Shown here piece after piece: positions 40,130 through 50,014 of a stretch of 64,000 bases of DNA; within the stretch, counting starts at the first letter, position 1; the number at the start of each line of letters is the position of its first letter. The stretch comes from Enterocloster alcoholdehydrogenati (GTDB lineage Bacteria > Bacillota > Clostridia > Lachnospirales > Lachnospiraceae). The translations under genes were made by a program, and so were the position numbers. The stretch is from positions 186,001 through 250,000 of the forward strand of contig NZ_BLTJ01000004.1 in assembly GCF_013282095.1 (NCBI RefSeq), in the 5' to 3' direction. The notes beneath the pieces were generated by a model. The model was not told the origin of the DNA and searched no databases. It was given only the letters and a program-made list of their open reading frames with translations.

Positions 40130-43100
40130 ATGTACAACAAGGTCCCCACAGACTTAAAGTTTGTAGAACGGGAAAAAGAAGTGGAAAAGTTCTGGGAAAC
40201 AGAGCATATTTTTGAAAAGAGCATCAAGATGCGCGAGGGCTGCCCGCCCTATGTGTTCTATGACGGCCCGCCGACAGCCAACGGAAAACCTCATATCGGC
40301 CATGTTGAGACCCGTGTATTTAAGGATATGATTCCAAGATACAGAACCATGAAGGGCTATATGGTACCGAGAAAGGCCGGCTGGGATACTCACGGACTTC
40401 CCGTTGAGCTGGAAGTAGAGAAGAAGCTGGGCTTAGACGGGAAGGATCAGATCGAGAAGTACGGCCTGGAGCCGTTTATCAAGGAGTGTAAGGAAAGCGT
40501 CTGGAAGTATAAGGGGATGTGGGAGGATTTCTCCGGCACCGTAGGTTTCTGGGCGGATATGGAAAACCCTTACGTCACCTATGACAATAATTTTATCGAA
40601 TCCGAGTGGTGGGCATTAAAGCAGATCTGGGATAAGGGCCTTTTATATAAGGGCTTTAAGGTAGTTCCGTACTGCCCCCGCTGCGGAACCCCCCTGTCAT
40701 CCCATGAGGTGGCTCAGGGCTATAAGGATGTGAAAGAGCGCTCCGCCATCGCCCGCTTTAAGGTAAAGGATGAGGATGCTTATATTCTGGCATGGACAAC
40801 TACGCCATGGACTCTTCCAAGCAACGTGGCTCTCTGTGTAAACCCGGATGAGGAGTATGTAAAGGTAAAGGCTGCAGACGGTTATACCTATTATATGGCT
40901 CACGCTCTGGTAGAGAAGGTGCTGGGCGAAGAGACTCAGATCCTCGAAACCTATAAGGGAAAGGAACTGGAATACAAAGAGTATGAGCCTCTTTATGACT
41001 GCTCTAAGCCATACTGCGAAAAGCAGCACAAAAAGGGCCATTACGTTGTCTGCGACACCTATGTAACCCTGACGGACGGTACAGGTATCGTACACATCGC
41101 GCCGGCCTTTGGTGAGGACGATGCCAATGTGGGCCGCAAATACGACCTGCCTTTCGTACAGCTGGTAGATGCAAAGGGTGATCTGACAGAGGACACTCCG
41201 TTTGCGGGCAGGTTTGTAAAGGATGCGGATCCCCTTGTATTAAAGGATCTGGAGGAGAGAGGGCTTCTGTTCTGCGCTCCTGATTTTGAGCACAGCTATC
41301 CACACTGCTGGCGCTGCGGGACCCCTCTGATCTACTATGCAAGAGAATCCTGGTTCATCAAGATGACCGCGGTGAAAGACGATCTTATCCGCAACAACAA
41401 TACCGTAAACTGGGTGCCCGATTCCATCGGAAAGGGCCGTTTCGGCGACTGGCTGGAAAATATCCAGGACTGGGGAATTTCAAGAAACAGATACTGGGGT
41501 ACGCCTCTTAATATCTGGGAGTGTGCCGGCTGCGGACATCAGCATTCCGTAGGCAGCATCCAGGAGTTAAAGAGCCTTTCAGACAACTGCCCCGATGAGA
41601 TCGAGCTGCACCGTCCTTATATCGACGCAGTGACCATCCCGTGTCCTCACTGCGGCGGTGTGATGAAGAGAGTGCCGGAGGTGATCGACTGCTGGTTTGA
41701 CTCCGGAGCTATGCCGTTTGCACAGCATCATTATCCGTTTGAGAACAAAGAACTGTTCGAGTCCCAGTTCCCGGCTCAGTTTATTTCTGAGGCCGTAGAT
41801 CAGACCAGAGGCTGGTTCTACTCTCTGTTAGCAGAGTCTACCCTGCTCTTTAACAAGGCTCCTTATGAAAATGTCGTTGTGCTGGGGCTTGTATTAGATG
41901 AGAACGGACAGAAGATGAGCAAGTCCAAGGGAAATGCCGTTGATCCCTTTGAGACCCTGGCAGCTCACGGCGCAGACGCCATCCACTGGTTCTTCTACAC
42001 CTGCAGTGCACCGTGGCTTCCCAAGAGATATCAGGATAAGGCAGTGACCGAGGGACAGAGAAAGTTCATGGGTACTCTGTGGAATACCTATGCCTTCTGG
42101 GTTCTCTATGCCAATATCGACGAGTTTGACGCGACAAAATACAGACTGGAGTACGATAAGCTGCCTGTTATGGACCGCTGGCTCCTATCCAAGATGAATT
42201 CCATGGTAAAGGCGGTTGACAATAACCTGATGAATTACCAGATCCCTGAGGCGGCAAGAGCGCTCCAGGAGTTTGTAGACGATATGAGCAACTGGTATGT
42301 GCGCAGAAGCCGCGAGCGTTTCTGGGCAAAAGGTATGGAACAGGATAAGATCAATGCCTATATGACCCTGTACACTGCCCTTGTGACCGTTGCAAAGACA
42401 GCGGCTCCCATGATCCCGTTCATGACAGAGCAGATCTATCAGAACATTGTAAGAAATATCGACGGGAATGCGCCTGAGAGTGTCCACCTGTGCGACTTCC
42501 CGGAGGTAAAGGAGGAGTGGATCGACCTGGCCCTGGAGTCCGATATGGATGAGGTGCTGGATACCGTCGTTATGGGCCGCGCCGCCAGAAACACCGCCAA
42601 TATCAAGAATCGCCAGCCCATCGCTCAGATGTATGTAAAGGCGGATCATGAGCTGTCTGATTTCTATGTAAAGATCATTGAGGAAGAATTAAATGTAAAG
42701 AAGGTAACCTTTACAGAGGATGTACGGGCATTTACCTCCTATACCTTTAAGCCTCAGTTAAAGACCGTTGGGCCCAAGTACGGAAAGCTTCTTGGGAAAA
42801 TCCGCCAGGCCCTTACAGAGCTTGACGGCAGCGCAGCCATGGATACCCTGAATGAATCCGGCGCTCTGACCTTTGATTTTGACGGTCAGGAGGTTGTCCT
42901 TACAAAGGAGGATCTGCTTATCGACGTGGCAAAGAAGGACGGCTATGTGACAGAGGAGGATAATTCTGTGACCGTTGTTCTGGATACCAACCTGACGCCT
43001 GAACTGATCGAGGAAGGTTTTGTACGCGAGGTGATCAGCAAAATCCAGACCATGCGTAAGGAAGCCGGCTTTGAGGTGATGGATCATATTGCCGTATATC

Positions 43101-43264
43101 AGGATGGGAACGACCGGATCGCAGAGCTTGTTAAGGCCAATGCCGACGAGATCAAGAATGAGGTTATGGCAGACCACATCCACCTGGGCCAGATGAAGGG
43201 CTTTGTAAAGGAGTGGAACATCAACGGCGAAAGCGTAATGCTTGGCGTTGAAAAGCTGATGTAG
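40130..43264 (+). CDS. ileS: Isoleucyl-tRNA synthetase
   Basis: A 1044-residue class I synthetase that charges tRNA-Ile. The HIGH motif is in PPTANGKPHIGHVETRVF near residue 46, and KMSKS in DENGQKMSKSKGNAVDPFE near residue 595. The editing domain is inserted between them, with CWRCGTPLIYYARESWF marking its end; the C-terminal anticodon-binding region is complete. The length and motif spelling fit the longer, eukaryote-like IleS type found in many clostridia. Expression is controlled by the upstream Ile T-box. GGAGG lies 8 bases upstream. Confidence 0.97.
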   Translation: MYNKVPTDLKFVEREKEVEKFWETEHIFEKSIKMREGCPPYVFYDGPPTANGKPHIGHVETRVFKDMIPRYRTMKGYMVPRKAGWDTHGLPVELEVEKKLGLDGKDQIEKYGLEPFIKECKESVWKYKGMWEDFSGTVGFWADMENPYVTYDNNFIESEWWALKQIWDKGLLYKGFKVVPYCPRCGTPLSSHEVAQGYKDVKERSAIARFKVKDEDAYILAWTTTPWTLPSNVALCVNPDEEYVKVKAADGYTYYMAHALVEKVLGEETQILETYKGKELEYKEYEPLYDCSKPYCEKQHKKGHYVVCDTYVTLTDGTGIVHIAPAFGEDDANVGRKYDLPFVQLVDAKGDLTEDTPFAGRFVKDADPLVLKDLEERGLLFCAPDFEHSYPHCWRCGTPLIYYARESWFIKMTAVKDDLIRNNNTVNWVPDSIGKGRFGDWLENIQDWGISRNRYWGTPLNIWECAGCGHQHSVGSIQELKSLSDNCPDEIELHRPYIDAVTIPCPHCGGVMKRVPEVIDCWFDSGAMPFAQHHYPFENKELFESQFPAQFISEAVDQTRGWFYSLLAESTLLFNKAPYENVVVLGLVLDENGQKMSKSKGNAVDPFETLAAHGADAIHWFFYTCSAPWLPKRYQDKAVTEGQRKFMGTLWNTYAFWVLYANIDEFDATKYRLEYDKLPVMDRWLLSKMNSMVKAVDNNLMNYQIPEAARALQEFVDDMSNWYVRRSRERFWAKGMEQDKINAYMTLYTALVTVAKTAAPMIPFMTEQIYQNIVRNIDGNAPESVHLCDFPEVKEEWIDLALESDMDEVLDTVVMGRAARNTANIKNRQPIAQMYVKADHELSDFYVKIIEEELNVKKVTFTEDVRAFTSYTFKPQLKTVGPKYGKLLGKIRQALTELDGSAAMDTLNESGALTFDFDGQEVVLTKEDLLIDVAKKDGYVTEEDNSVTVVLDTNLTPELIEEGFVREVISKIQTMRKEAGFEVMDHIAVYQDGNDRIAELVKANADEIKNEVMADHIHLGQMKGFVKEWNINGESVMLGVEKLM

Positions 43265-43384
43265 CAGGGACAGGAAGCTGCGAGGGCAGATGGGAGTATT
43301 TAAAAGCAGAGCGTACTCCCGGCAGTGGTTCTCCATAAATGTGAGAATATGCGGGAGTACACAGAGAAGAAGGAGGAGAGTCCA

Positions 43385-45841
43385 ATGAGTCGTCCGGATT
43401 TTGATAAGGCCGCATTTAGGAATTCCGTGATCTATAATGTGAAAAATATGTTCCGCCGCACCATTGACGAGGCGACACCTCAACAGGTGTTTCAGGCAGT
43501 GGCCTATGCGGTAAAAGACGTGATCATTGATGAGTGGATTGCCACTCACAAGGAGTACGAGAAAAGGGATGTCAAGGCAGTTTACTATCTGTCCATGGAA
43601 TTTTTAATGGGCAGGGCGCTGGGCAACAATATCATCAATATCTGTGCACGCAAAGAAATTGCCGAGGTATTGGAGGAGCTTGGTTTCGACTTAAACGCCA
43701 TTGAGGATCAGGAGCCGGATGCAGCCCTTGGAAACGGCGGTCTGGGCCGCCTGGCCGCCTGCTTTCTCGATTCTCTGGCAACTCTGGGATATCCGGCCTA
43801 TGGCTGCGGCATTCGCTATCGCTATGGTATGTTTAAGCAGAAGATTGAAAATGGCTATCAGGTGGAGGTGCCGGATAACTGGCTGGAGAACGGCAATCCC
43901 TTTGAGATCCGCCGCCCTGAGTATGCCGTAGAGGTAAAATTCGGCGGTTATGTGCGCATTGAAAACCGGGACGGCATGGATCGTTTTGTCCAGGAAGGAT
44001 ACCAGTCTGTGAGAGCTGTGCCCTATGATCTGCCGGTGATCGGCTATGGAAACAACATGGTCAATACCCTGCGGATCTGGGATGCGGAGCCGATTAACAC
44101 CTTCAATCTGGATTCCTTTGACCGGGGAGATTACCAGAAGGCAGTGGAGCAGGAGAATCTGGCCAAAACGATTGTGGAAGTGCTCTATCCTAACGATAAC
44201 CACTATGCGGGGAAGGAACTGCGCTTAAAGCAGCAGTACTTCTTTATTTCCGCCAGCGTGCAGCGCGCATTGATCAAGTATAAGGAACTTCACGGCACAA
44301 TCCGCGGCTTTCAGGATAAGGTGATATTCCAGTTAAATGACACGCACCCTACAGTAGCAATCCCTGAACTGATGCGCATTCTTTTAGATGAGGAAGGGAT
44401 GACCTGGGATGAGGCATGGGATATTACTGCCAGAACCTGTGCCTACACCAACCATACCATCATGTCAGAGGCGCTGGAAAAATGGCCCATCGACCTGTTT
44501 TCCAGACTTCTCCCCCGTATCTACCAGATTGTGGAGGAGATCAACCGCCGCTTTGTAAATGAAATCCAGGCCCGTTATCCGGGAGATCAGGAGAAGATCC
44601 GCAAGATGGCTGTTGTCTACGACGGCCAGGTGCGTATGGCTTATATGGCCATTGTGGCCGGATTCTCCGTAAATGGTGTTGCCAGACTGCATACGGAGAT
44701 TTTAAAGCATCAGGAATTAAAGGATTTTTACGAAATGATGCCGGAGAAGTTCAACAACAAAACCAACGGCATTACACAGAGGCGTTTCCTGCTTCACGGC
44801 AATCCCTTAGAGGCAGACTGGGTGACTTCCAAGATCGGAGACCAGTGGATCACAGACCTTCCCCATATTGCAGAGCTTCTTCCCTGCGCGGAGGATAAGG
44901 CGTGCCAGAGGGAATTTATGGAGCTAAAGTACAAAAACAAGGTCCGCCTTGCTGCGTACATTAAGGAGCACAATGGAATTGACGTAGATCCCAGATCCAT
45001 TTTCGATGTGCAGGTAAAGCGGCTTCACGAGTATAAGCGCCAGCTGATGAACATCCTTCATGTGATGTACCTGTATAACCAGTTAAAGGATCACCCGGAT
45101 ATGGATATGGTGCCCAGAACCTTTATCTTCGGCGCCAAGGCGGCGGCCGGCTATAAGAGAGCCAAGCTGACCATTAAACTGATCAACTCCGTAGCAGATG
45201 TGATCAACAATGATAAATCCATCGGCGGCAAGCTAAAGGTGGTATTTATCGAGGATTACCGCGTATCCAATGCTGAGATTATTTTTGCGGCGGCGGATGT
45301 GAGCGAGCAGATCTCTACGGCCAGCAAGGAGGCCTCCGGTACAGGCAACATGAAATTTATGTTAAACGGCGCGCTGACCCTTGGAACCATGGACGGGGCC
45401 AACGTGGAGATCGTAGAAGAGGTGGGAGCGGAAAATGCCTTCATCTTCGGTATGTCCTCCGACGAGGTGATCGCCCATGAGAAGAACCGCGATTATCAGC
45501 CTATGGACATCTTTAATAACGATCAGGAGATCCGCCGGGTGCTGATGCAGTTAGTGAATGGCTTCTATGCACCGGACGATCCGGAACGGTTCCGGGATAT
45601 TTACGATTCCCTCTTAAATACAAAGAGCAGCGACCGCGCAGACACATATTTTATACTGAAGGATTTCCGTTCCTATGCTGAGGCTCATAAGAAGATCGAT
45701 CAGGCATACAGAGATTCTTCCTGGTGGGCAAAGGCGGCGATCCTCAATATTGCCCACAGCGGAAAGTTTACCTCTGACCGCACCATTGAGGAATATGTGA
45801 GAGATATCTGGCATCTTAAAAAGATCACTGTGGAAGTGTAA
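43385..45841 (+). CDS. glgP: Glycogen/maltodextrin phosphorylase
   Basis: An 818-residue GT35 phosphorylase that releases glucose-1-phosphate from alpha-1,4-glucans. Blocks include VYYLSMEFLMGRALGNN near residue 62, DAALGNGGLGRLAACFLDSL near residue 117, VKRLHEYKRQLMNILHVMY, and the PLP-lysine region EASGTGNMKFMLNGALTLG near residue 650. The start at 43385 lies behind AGGAGGAG; an ATG 60 bases upstream in frame lacks this. Between ileS and this gene is a small inverted repeat (GGGAGTA/TACTCCC, 43290-43319) with no U tract. Confidence 0.95.
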   Translation: MSRPDFDKAAFRNSVIYNVKNMFRRTIDEATPQQVFQAVAYAVKDVIIDEWIATHKEYEKRDVKAVYYLSMEFLMGRALGNNIINICARKEIAEVLEELGFDLNAIEDQEPDAALGNGGLGRLAACFLDSLATLGYPAYGCGIRYRYGMFKQKIENGYQVEVPDNWLENGNPFEIRRPEYAVEVKFGGYVRIENRDGMDRFVQEGYQSVRAVPYDLPVIGYGNNMVNTLRIWDAEPINTFNLDSFDRGDYQKAVEQENLAKTIVEVLYPNDNHYAGKELRLKQQYFFISASVQRALIKYKELHGTIRGFQDKVIFQLNDTHPTVAIPELMRILLDEEGMTWDEAWDITARTCAYTNHTIMSEALEKWPIDLFSRLLPRIYQIVEEINRRFVNEIQARYPGDQEKIRKMAVVYDGQVRMAYMAIVAGFSVNGVARLHTEILKHQELKDFYEMMPEKFNNKTNGITQRRFLLHGNPLEADWVTSKIGDQWITDLPHIAELLPCAEDKACQREFMELKYKNKVRLAAYIKEHNGIDVDPRSIFDVQVKRLHEYKRQLMNILHVMYLYNQLKDHPDMDMVPRTFIFGAKAAAGYKRAKLTIKLINSVADVINNDKSIGGKLKVVFIEDYRVSNAEIIFAAADVSEQISTASKEASGTGNMKFMLNGALTLGTMDGANVEIVEEVGAENAFIFGMSSDEVIAHEKNRDYQPMDIFNNDQEIRRVLMQLVNGFYAPDDPERFRDIYDSLLNTKSSDRADTYFILKDFRSYAEAHKKIDQAYRDSSWWAKAAILNIAHSGKFTSDRTIEEYVRDIWHLKKITVEV

Positions 45842-45888
45842 TAGACCGCAGCTGCCATCCATGGATGGGAGAAGATCGTGAAAGATCC

Positions 45889-45926
45889 GGCTCCGGCGTC
45901 TGTAACAGGGCGCCGGAGCCTTTCTG
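45889..45926 (+). terminator. Terminator-like hairpin after glgP
   Basis: GGCTCCGGCG pairs perfectly with CGCCGGAGCC over a 12-base loop, followed by TTTCTGG. The U tract is short. Confidence 0.7.
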
Positions 45927-46000
45927 GCCCTGAGGGCTGCATACAAAAGAACCCCGGAGAGAACATCTGTGGGTATACATTATACAAGGGAGGTCATGAC

Positions 46001-46861
46001 ATGAAGATACGTGACATTTTAGCAGAGGGAAAGCCGACCCTGTCATTTGAGGTATTTCCGCCAAAAACCCAGGATGCGTTTGCGTCGGTGGAACGGGCGG
46101 CAGAGGAGATCGCAAAACTGGATCCGGCTTTTATGAGCGTTACATACGGAGCGGGAGGGGGAACCAGTGACTATACGGTAAAAATTGCATCAGAGCTTCA
46201 AAAGACCTGCGGGGTAACGCCTCTGGCCCATCTGACCTGCGTATCCTCTACCAGAGAAAAGGTACATCGCGTTCTGGAGGAATTAAAGGCACATAAGATC
46301 GAAAATATCCTGGCTCTGCGGGGAGATATCCCCCAGGACGGAAATACACCAAAGGTGTACCATTATGCCTCTGAACTCATCCGCGAGATCCGCGAGGCGG
46401 GAGATTTCTGTATTGGAGCTGCCTGCTATCCAGAGGGCCATGTGGAATCGGCCAACAAAACGGTGGATATGGATTATCTGAAGGAAAAAGTGGAGGCAGG
46501 CTGTGATTTTGTCACCACACAGATGTTTTTTGACAACAGTATTCTTTACAGCTATCTGTACAGGATCCGGGAAAAGGGGATTACCGTGCCTGTGATTGCC
46601 GGGATCATGCCTATCACCAATGTAAAGCAGGTGAAGCGGAGCATCCAGATGTCCGGGTGCTATATGCCGGCCCGTTTTATGTCCCTGGTGGATAAGTTCG
46701 GGGATGATCCGGCGGCCATGAAGCAGGCGGGAATCGCCTACGCCACGGATCAGATCATTGACCTGATTGCAAACGGGATCCGGGGAATCCATGTATACAC
46801 CATGAATAAGCCGGATGTGGCTGCAAAGATCCGGGAGAACCTGTCGGATATCATAAAATAG
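46001..46861 (+). CDS. metF: Methylenetetrahydrofolate reductase
   Basis: A 286-residue FAD-dependent TIM-barrel enzyme that makes 5-methyltetrahydrofolate, the methyl donor for MetH. Family blocks are LSFEVFPPKTQDAF near residue 14, MSVTYGAGGGTSDYTV near residue 46, ILALRGDIPQDG near residue 103, and CDFVTTQMFFDNSILYSYL near residue 168. Start at 46001 behind AAGGGAGGTCATGAC. It is the first gene of a three-gene methionine unit: 12 bases to the activation-domain gene and then metH. No S-box or cobalamin riboswitch is seen in the 160 bases upstream. Confidence 0.96.
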   Translation: MKIRDILAEGKPTLSFEVFPPKTQDAFASVERAAEEIAKLDPAFMSVTYGAGGGTSDYTVKIASELQKTCGVTPLAHLTCVSSTREKVHRVLEELKAHKIENILALRGDIPQDGNTPKVYHYASELIREIREAGDFCIGAACYPEGHVESANKTVDMDYLKEKVEAGCDFVTTQMFFDNSILYSYLYRIREKGITVPVIAGIMPITNVKQVKRSIQMSGCYMPARFMSLVDKFGDDPAAMKQAGIAYATDQIIDLIANGIRGIHVYTMNKPDVAAKIRENLSDIIK

Positions 46862-46873
46862 GAGGCCTCAGAG

Positions 46874-47533
46874 ATGGATATTTCCGCTGTGAGCAGGAAA
46901 GAAGTGCTGCGTTATCTGGGATATAAGGGAACTATGGAAATCCAGGGGGCGGTAGAGGACGAAGTGGAGGCCTGTCTGGAACTTTTAGGGCAGAAGGCGG
47001 AGCCGAAGCATCTGGTTCGTTCCTTTCCTCTGCGTTTGGGGACGGAATATGAGATCGACTGCGGCTGTTTTTGCACTCGAAGCAAAAACCTTTCTAAAAA
47101 TCTGCAGGAATGTGAGATGGTGCTTGTGTTTGCAGCCACTCTGGGCCTGGGAACCGATTATGTCATTCAAAAATATAACCATTTACAGATGAGCCGGGCC
47201 GTGATCCTTCAGGCAGCGGCGACGGCTATGATTGAAGAATACTGCGATCAGGTCTGCAGAGAGCTTAAGGAAAGGTATGAAGCTGGGGAGTGGTATCTGC
47301 GTCCAAGGTTCAGTCCGGGATACGGGGATTTTCCGCTGGAATGTCAGTCCTCCCTTCTGGACGGCCTGGAGGCGGGAAAACGCCTGGGAATCCGGCTGAC
47401 GTCCGGGTGTCTGATGATGCCCTCCAAGTCCGTTACAGCGGTTATGGGACTTAGCAGGAAGCCTTACCGGTGTGAAGTAAAAGGCTGCGAGGCCTGCGGG
47501 AAAACAGATTGCGCCTACCGGCGGGAAACATAA
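46874..47533 (+). CDS. Stand-alone methionine synthase activation-domain protein
   Basis: A 219-residue protein resembling the C-terminal AdoMet-binding reactivation domain of MetH. Recognisable parts are EYCDQVCRELKERY and LRPRFSPGYGDFPLECQ near residue 140, followed by RLGIRLTSGCLMMPSKSVTA, the typical Pro/Tyr/Gly core of that domain. It supplies, as a separate chain, the part missing from the adjacent metH. The last residues carry a CEVKGCEACGKTDC-type cysteine cluster (Cys-rich tail) that MetH activation domains of enteric bacteria lack and that might bind a metal or Fe-S cluster. Confidence 0.85.
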   Translation: MDISAVSRKEVLRYLGYKGTMEIQGAVEDEVEACLELLGQKAEPKHLVRSFPLRLGTEYEIDCGCFCTRSKNLSKNLQECEMVLVFAATLGLGTDYVIQKYNHLQMSRAVILQAAATAMIEEYCDQVCRELKERYEAGEWYLRPRFSPGYGDFPLECQSSLLDGLEAGKRLGIRLTSGCLMMPSKSVTAVMGLSRKPYRCEVKGCEACGKTDCAYRRET

Positions 47534-47547
47534 GCGAGGTTTAAGGT

Positions 47548-49965
47548 ATGAATATTTTACAGGAAATGAGACAGCGCCGCCTTTTTTTTGACGGCGGTAT
47601 GGGAAGCCTGCTTCAGGCAAAAGGCCTGCGGGCGGGAGAACTGCCGGAGCGGTGGAATGTAACCCATCCGGAGGAAATTACCCGGATCCATCTTATGTAT
47701 CTGGAAGCCGGGGCGGATATTATGACCACCAACACCTTTGGGGCCAATGGATTGAAGTATGGGGATGAACTGGAAGAAATTGTAAAAGCGGCGGTGGAGA
47801 ATGCAAAAAAGGCGGTACAGGAGGCGGGGCACGGCTATGTGGCGCTGGATCTTGGGCCGACGGGAAAGCTGCTGAAACCTTTGGGGGATCTGGAATTTGA
47901 GGATGCGGTATCTCTTTATAAAGAAGTAGTGTCTTACGGTGTCTCAGCCGGGGCGGATCTGGTGCTGATTGAGACCATGAGCGACAGCTATGAGCTGAAG
48001 GCAGCGGTACTGGCGGCAAAGGAAGCGGGGATTTCTCCTGAGACGGGTGAGAGGCTTCCCATTTTTGCTACGGTCATTTATGATGAAAAAGGAAAGCTTC
48101 TTACCGGTGCAGATGTGTCTTCTACGGTAGCTCTCTTAGAAGGCCTGGGAGTGGATGTGCTGGGAATCAACTGCGGTCTGGGGCCGGTGCAGATGAAGGG
48201 TATCCTTAAGGAGATCCTTCAGGTGTCGTCCACTCCGGTGCTGGTAAATCCCAATGCAGGACTTCCAAGGAGCGAGGGCGGAAAGACCGTTTATGACATT
48301 GACGCGGCTGAGTTCGGACAGGTGATGGAAGAAATTGTAAAAATGGGCGCGGTGATCGTGGGCGGCTGCTGCGGAACCGGCCCGGAACATATCCGTGAGA
48401 CGGTGATGCGGTGCAAAAAACTTCCGGTGAACTGGCCGGAAAAGAAACGCCGGACGGTGATCTCATCCTATTCTCAGGCGGTGGTATTCGATCGCAGGAC
48501 AGTGATCATCGGAGAGCGGATCAACCCTACAGGAAAGCCGAAGTTTAAGCAGGCTCTGCGTGATAACGATCTGGAATATATTCTGCGGGAGGGAGTGAAC
48601 CAGCAGGATAATGGAGCGGATGTTCTGGATGTAAATGTGGGGCTGCCGGAGATCGACGAGCCTTCTGTGATGGAGGCGGTGGTAAAAGAACTCCAGGCGG
48701 TAATTGATCTGCCGCTGCAGATTGATACGTCTGATGTTGAGGCAATGGAGCGGGCCTTAAGGGTTTATAACGGAAAAGCGCTGATCAATTCGGTTAATGG
48801 AAAAAAAGAGGTCATGGAACAGATTTTTCCGCTGGTGGCAAAGTACGGCGGCGTGACGGTGGGACTGTGCCTGGATGAGGATGGAATACCGGAAACGGCA
48901 GAGGGCAGGATCGCGGTGGGAAGAAAGATCATCGAGACGGCAGCCTCTTATGGAATCGGGCCGGAGGACATTATTCTGGACGGTCTGTGCATGACGGTAA
49001 GTTCCGATAATAAAGGGGCGCTGACTACACTGGAAACCCTTCGCAGGATTCGGGATGAGCTGGGCGGCAAGTCCGTGCTGGGGGTGTCCAATATTTCCTT
49101 TGGGCTGCCTCAGCGGGAGATCATCAACAGTGCTTTCTTTACCATGGCTATGGAATGTGGGCTGAATGGGGCTATTATCAATCCAAATTCTGAGGCTATG
49201 ATGCGGGCTTACTACAGCTTTAACGCTCTGATGGACCGGGATCCCCAGTGCAGCCGGTATATCAGCATTTACAGCGGACAGACAGGCAGTCTTGGGCAGA
49301 CCATACGGCAGGGCGGAAAGGAAGGAGCGCAGGAAAGCACCGGCAGCGCATCCTTAGGGGCCTGCATTGAGCGGGGACTTAAGGAGGCTGCGGTGGAAGC
49401 GGTAACCCTCCTTTTAAAGGACAAAGAGGCTCTGGAAGTGATCAATACAGAGATGATTCCGGCTTTGGACCGGGTGGGAAAGGGCTTTGAGAAGGGAACC
49501 GTATTCCTGCCCCAGCTTCTGATGAGCGCCGAGGCAGCCAAAGGCGCGTTTGAGGTCATTAAGGCAGAAATGGAAAAGACCGGCCGGGGCCAGGAGAAAA
49601 AAGGAGTCATTATCCTTGCTACGGTTAAGGGGGATATCCATGATATCGGAAAGAATATTGTTAAGGTTCTTCTGGAAAACTACAGCTACGAGGTCATCGA
49701 TCTGGGAAAGGATGTACCGCCTGAGACCATCACAGAGGAAGCGGTAAAACGCCATGTTCCTTTAGTGGGGCTGAGCGCGCTTATGACGACCACTGTTCCA
49801 AGCATGGAGGAAACCATTCGCCAGCTGAGGCAGAAAGCGCCCTGGGTGAAGGTGATGGTGGGCGGCGCTGTGCTTACCAGGGAGTATGCGGATACCATTG
49901 GGGCAGATGCCTACTGCAAGGATGCCATGGCGTCGGTTCACTATGCAGAGACGGTGATTGGATAA
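47548..49965 (+). CDS. metH: Cobalamin-dependent methionine synthase without activation domain
   Basis: An 805-residue MetH with three of the four usual modules. The homocysteine-binding domain has FFDGGMGSLLQAKGL near residue 12 and the zinc cysteines at INCGLGP and GGCCGTGPEHI. The pterin-binding domain has ERINPTGKPKFKQALRDND near residue 318. The cobalamin cap and Rossmann domains follow, with KGDIHDIGKNIVKVLL near residue 695 carrying the DxHxxG histidine. The protein ends after the cobalamin domain, so reactivation must use the separate 219-residue protein encoded just upstream. ATG 47548 follows AAGG. Confidence 0.95.
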   Translation: MNILQEMRQRRLFFDGGMGSLLQAKGLRAGELPERWNVTHPEEITRIHLMYLEAGADIMTTNTFGANGLKYGDELEEIVKAAVENAKKAVQEAGHGYVALDLGPTGKLLKPLGDLEFEDAVSLYKEVVSYGVSAGADLVLIETMSDSYELKAAVLAAKEAGISPETGERLPIFATVIYDEKGKLLTGADVSSTVALLEGLGVDVLGINCGLGPVQMKGILKEILQVSSTPVLVNPNAGLPRSEGGKTVYDIDAAEFGQVMEEIVKMGAVIVGGCCGTGPEHIRETVMRCKKLPVNWPEKKRRTVISSYSQAVVFDRRTVIIGERINPTGKPKFKQALRDNDLEYILREGVNQQDNGADVLDVNVGLPEIDEPSVMEAVVKELQAVIDLPLQIDTSDVEAMERALRVYNGKALINSVNGKKEVMEQIFPLVAKYGGVTVGLCLDEDGIPETAEGRIAVGRKIIETAASYGIGPEDIILDGLCMTVSSDNKGALTTLETLRRIRDELGGKSVLGVSNISFGLPQREIINSAFFTMAMECGLNGAIINPNSEAMMRAYYSFNALMDRDPQCSRYISIYSGQTGSLGQTIRQGGKEGAQESTGSASLGACIERGLKEAAVEAVTLLLKDKEALEVINTEMIPALDRVGKGFEKGTVFLPQLLMSAEAAKGAFEVIKAEMEKTGRGQEKKGVIILATVKGDIHDIGKNIVKVLLENYSYEVIDLGKDVPPETITEEAVKRHVPLVGLSALMTTTVPSMEETIRQLRQKAPWVKVMVGGAVLTREYADTIGADAYCKDAMASVHYAETVIG

Positions 49966-50014
49966 GGGAAGGCAATGCCGCCGAGGCGGCAATATATCAG
50001 AAAAGAGGAAATAT

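Noticed and set aside
43290-43319. Inverted repeat GGGAGTA/TACTCCC as terminator of ileS
   Set aside because: Only seven pairs, a 16-base loop and no U tract; not enough to call a terminator.
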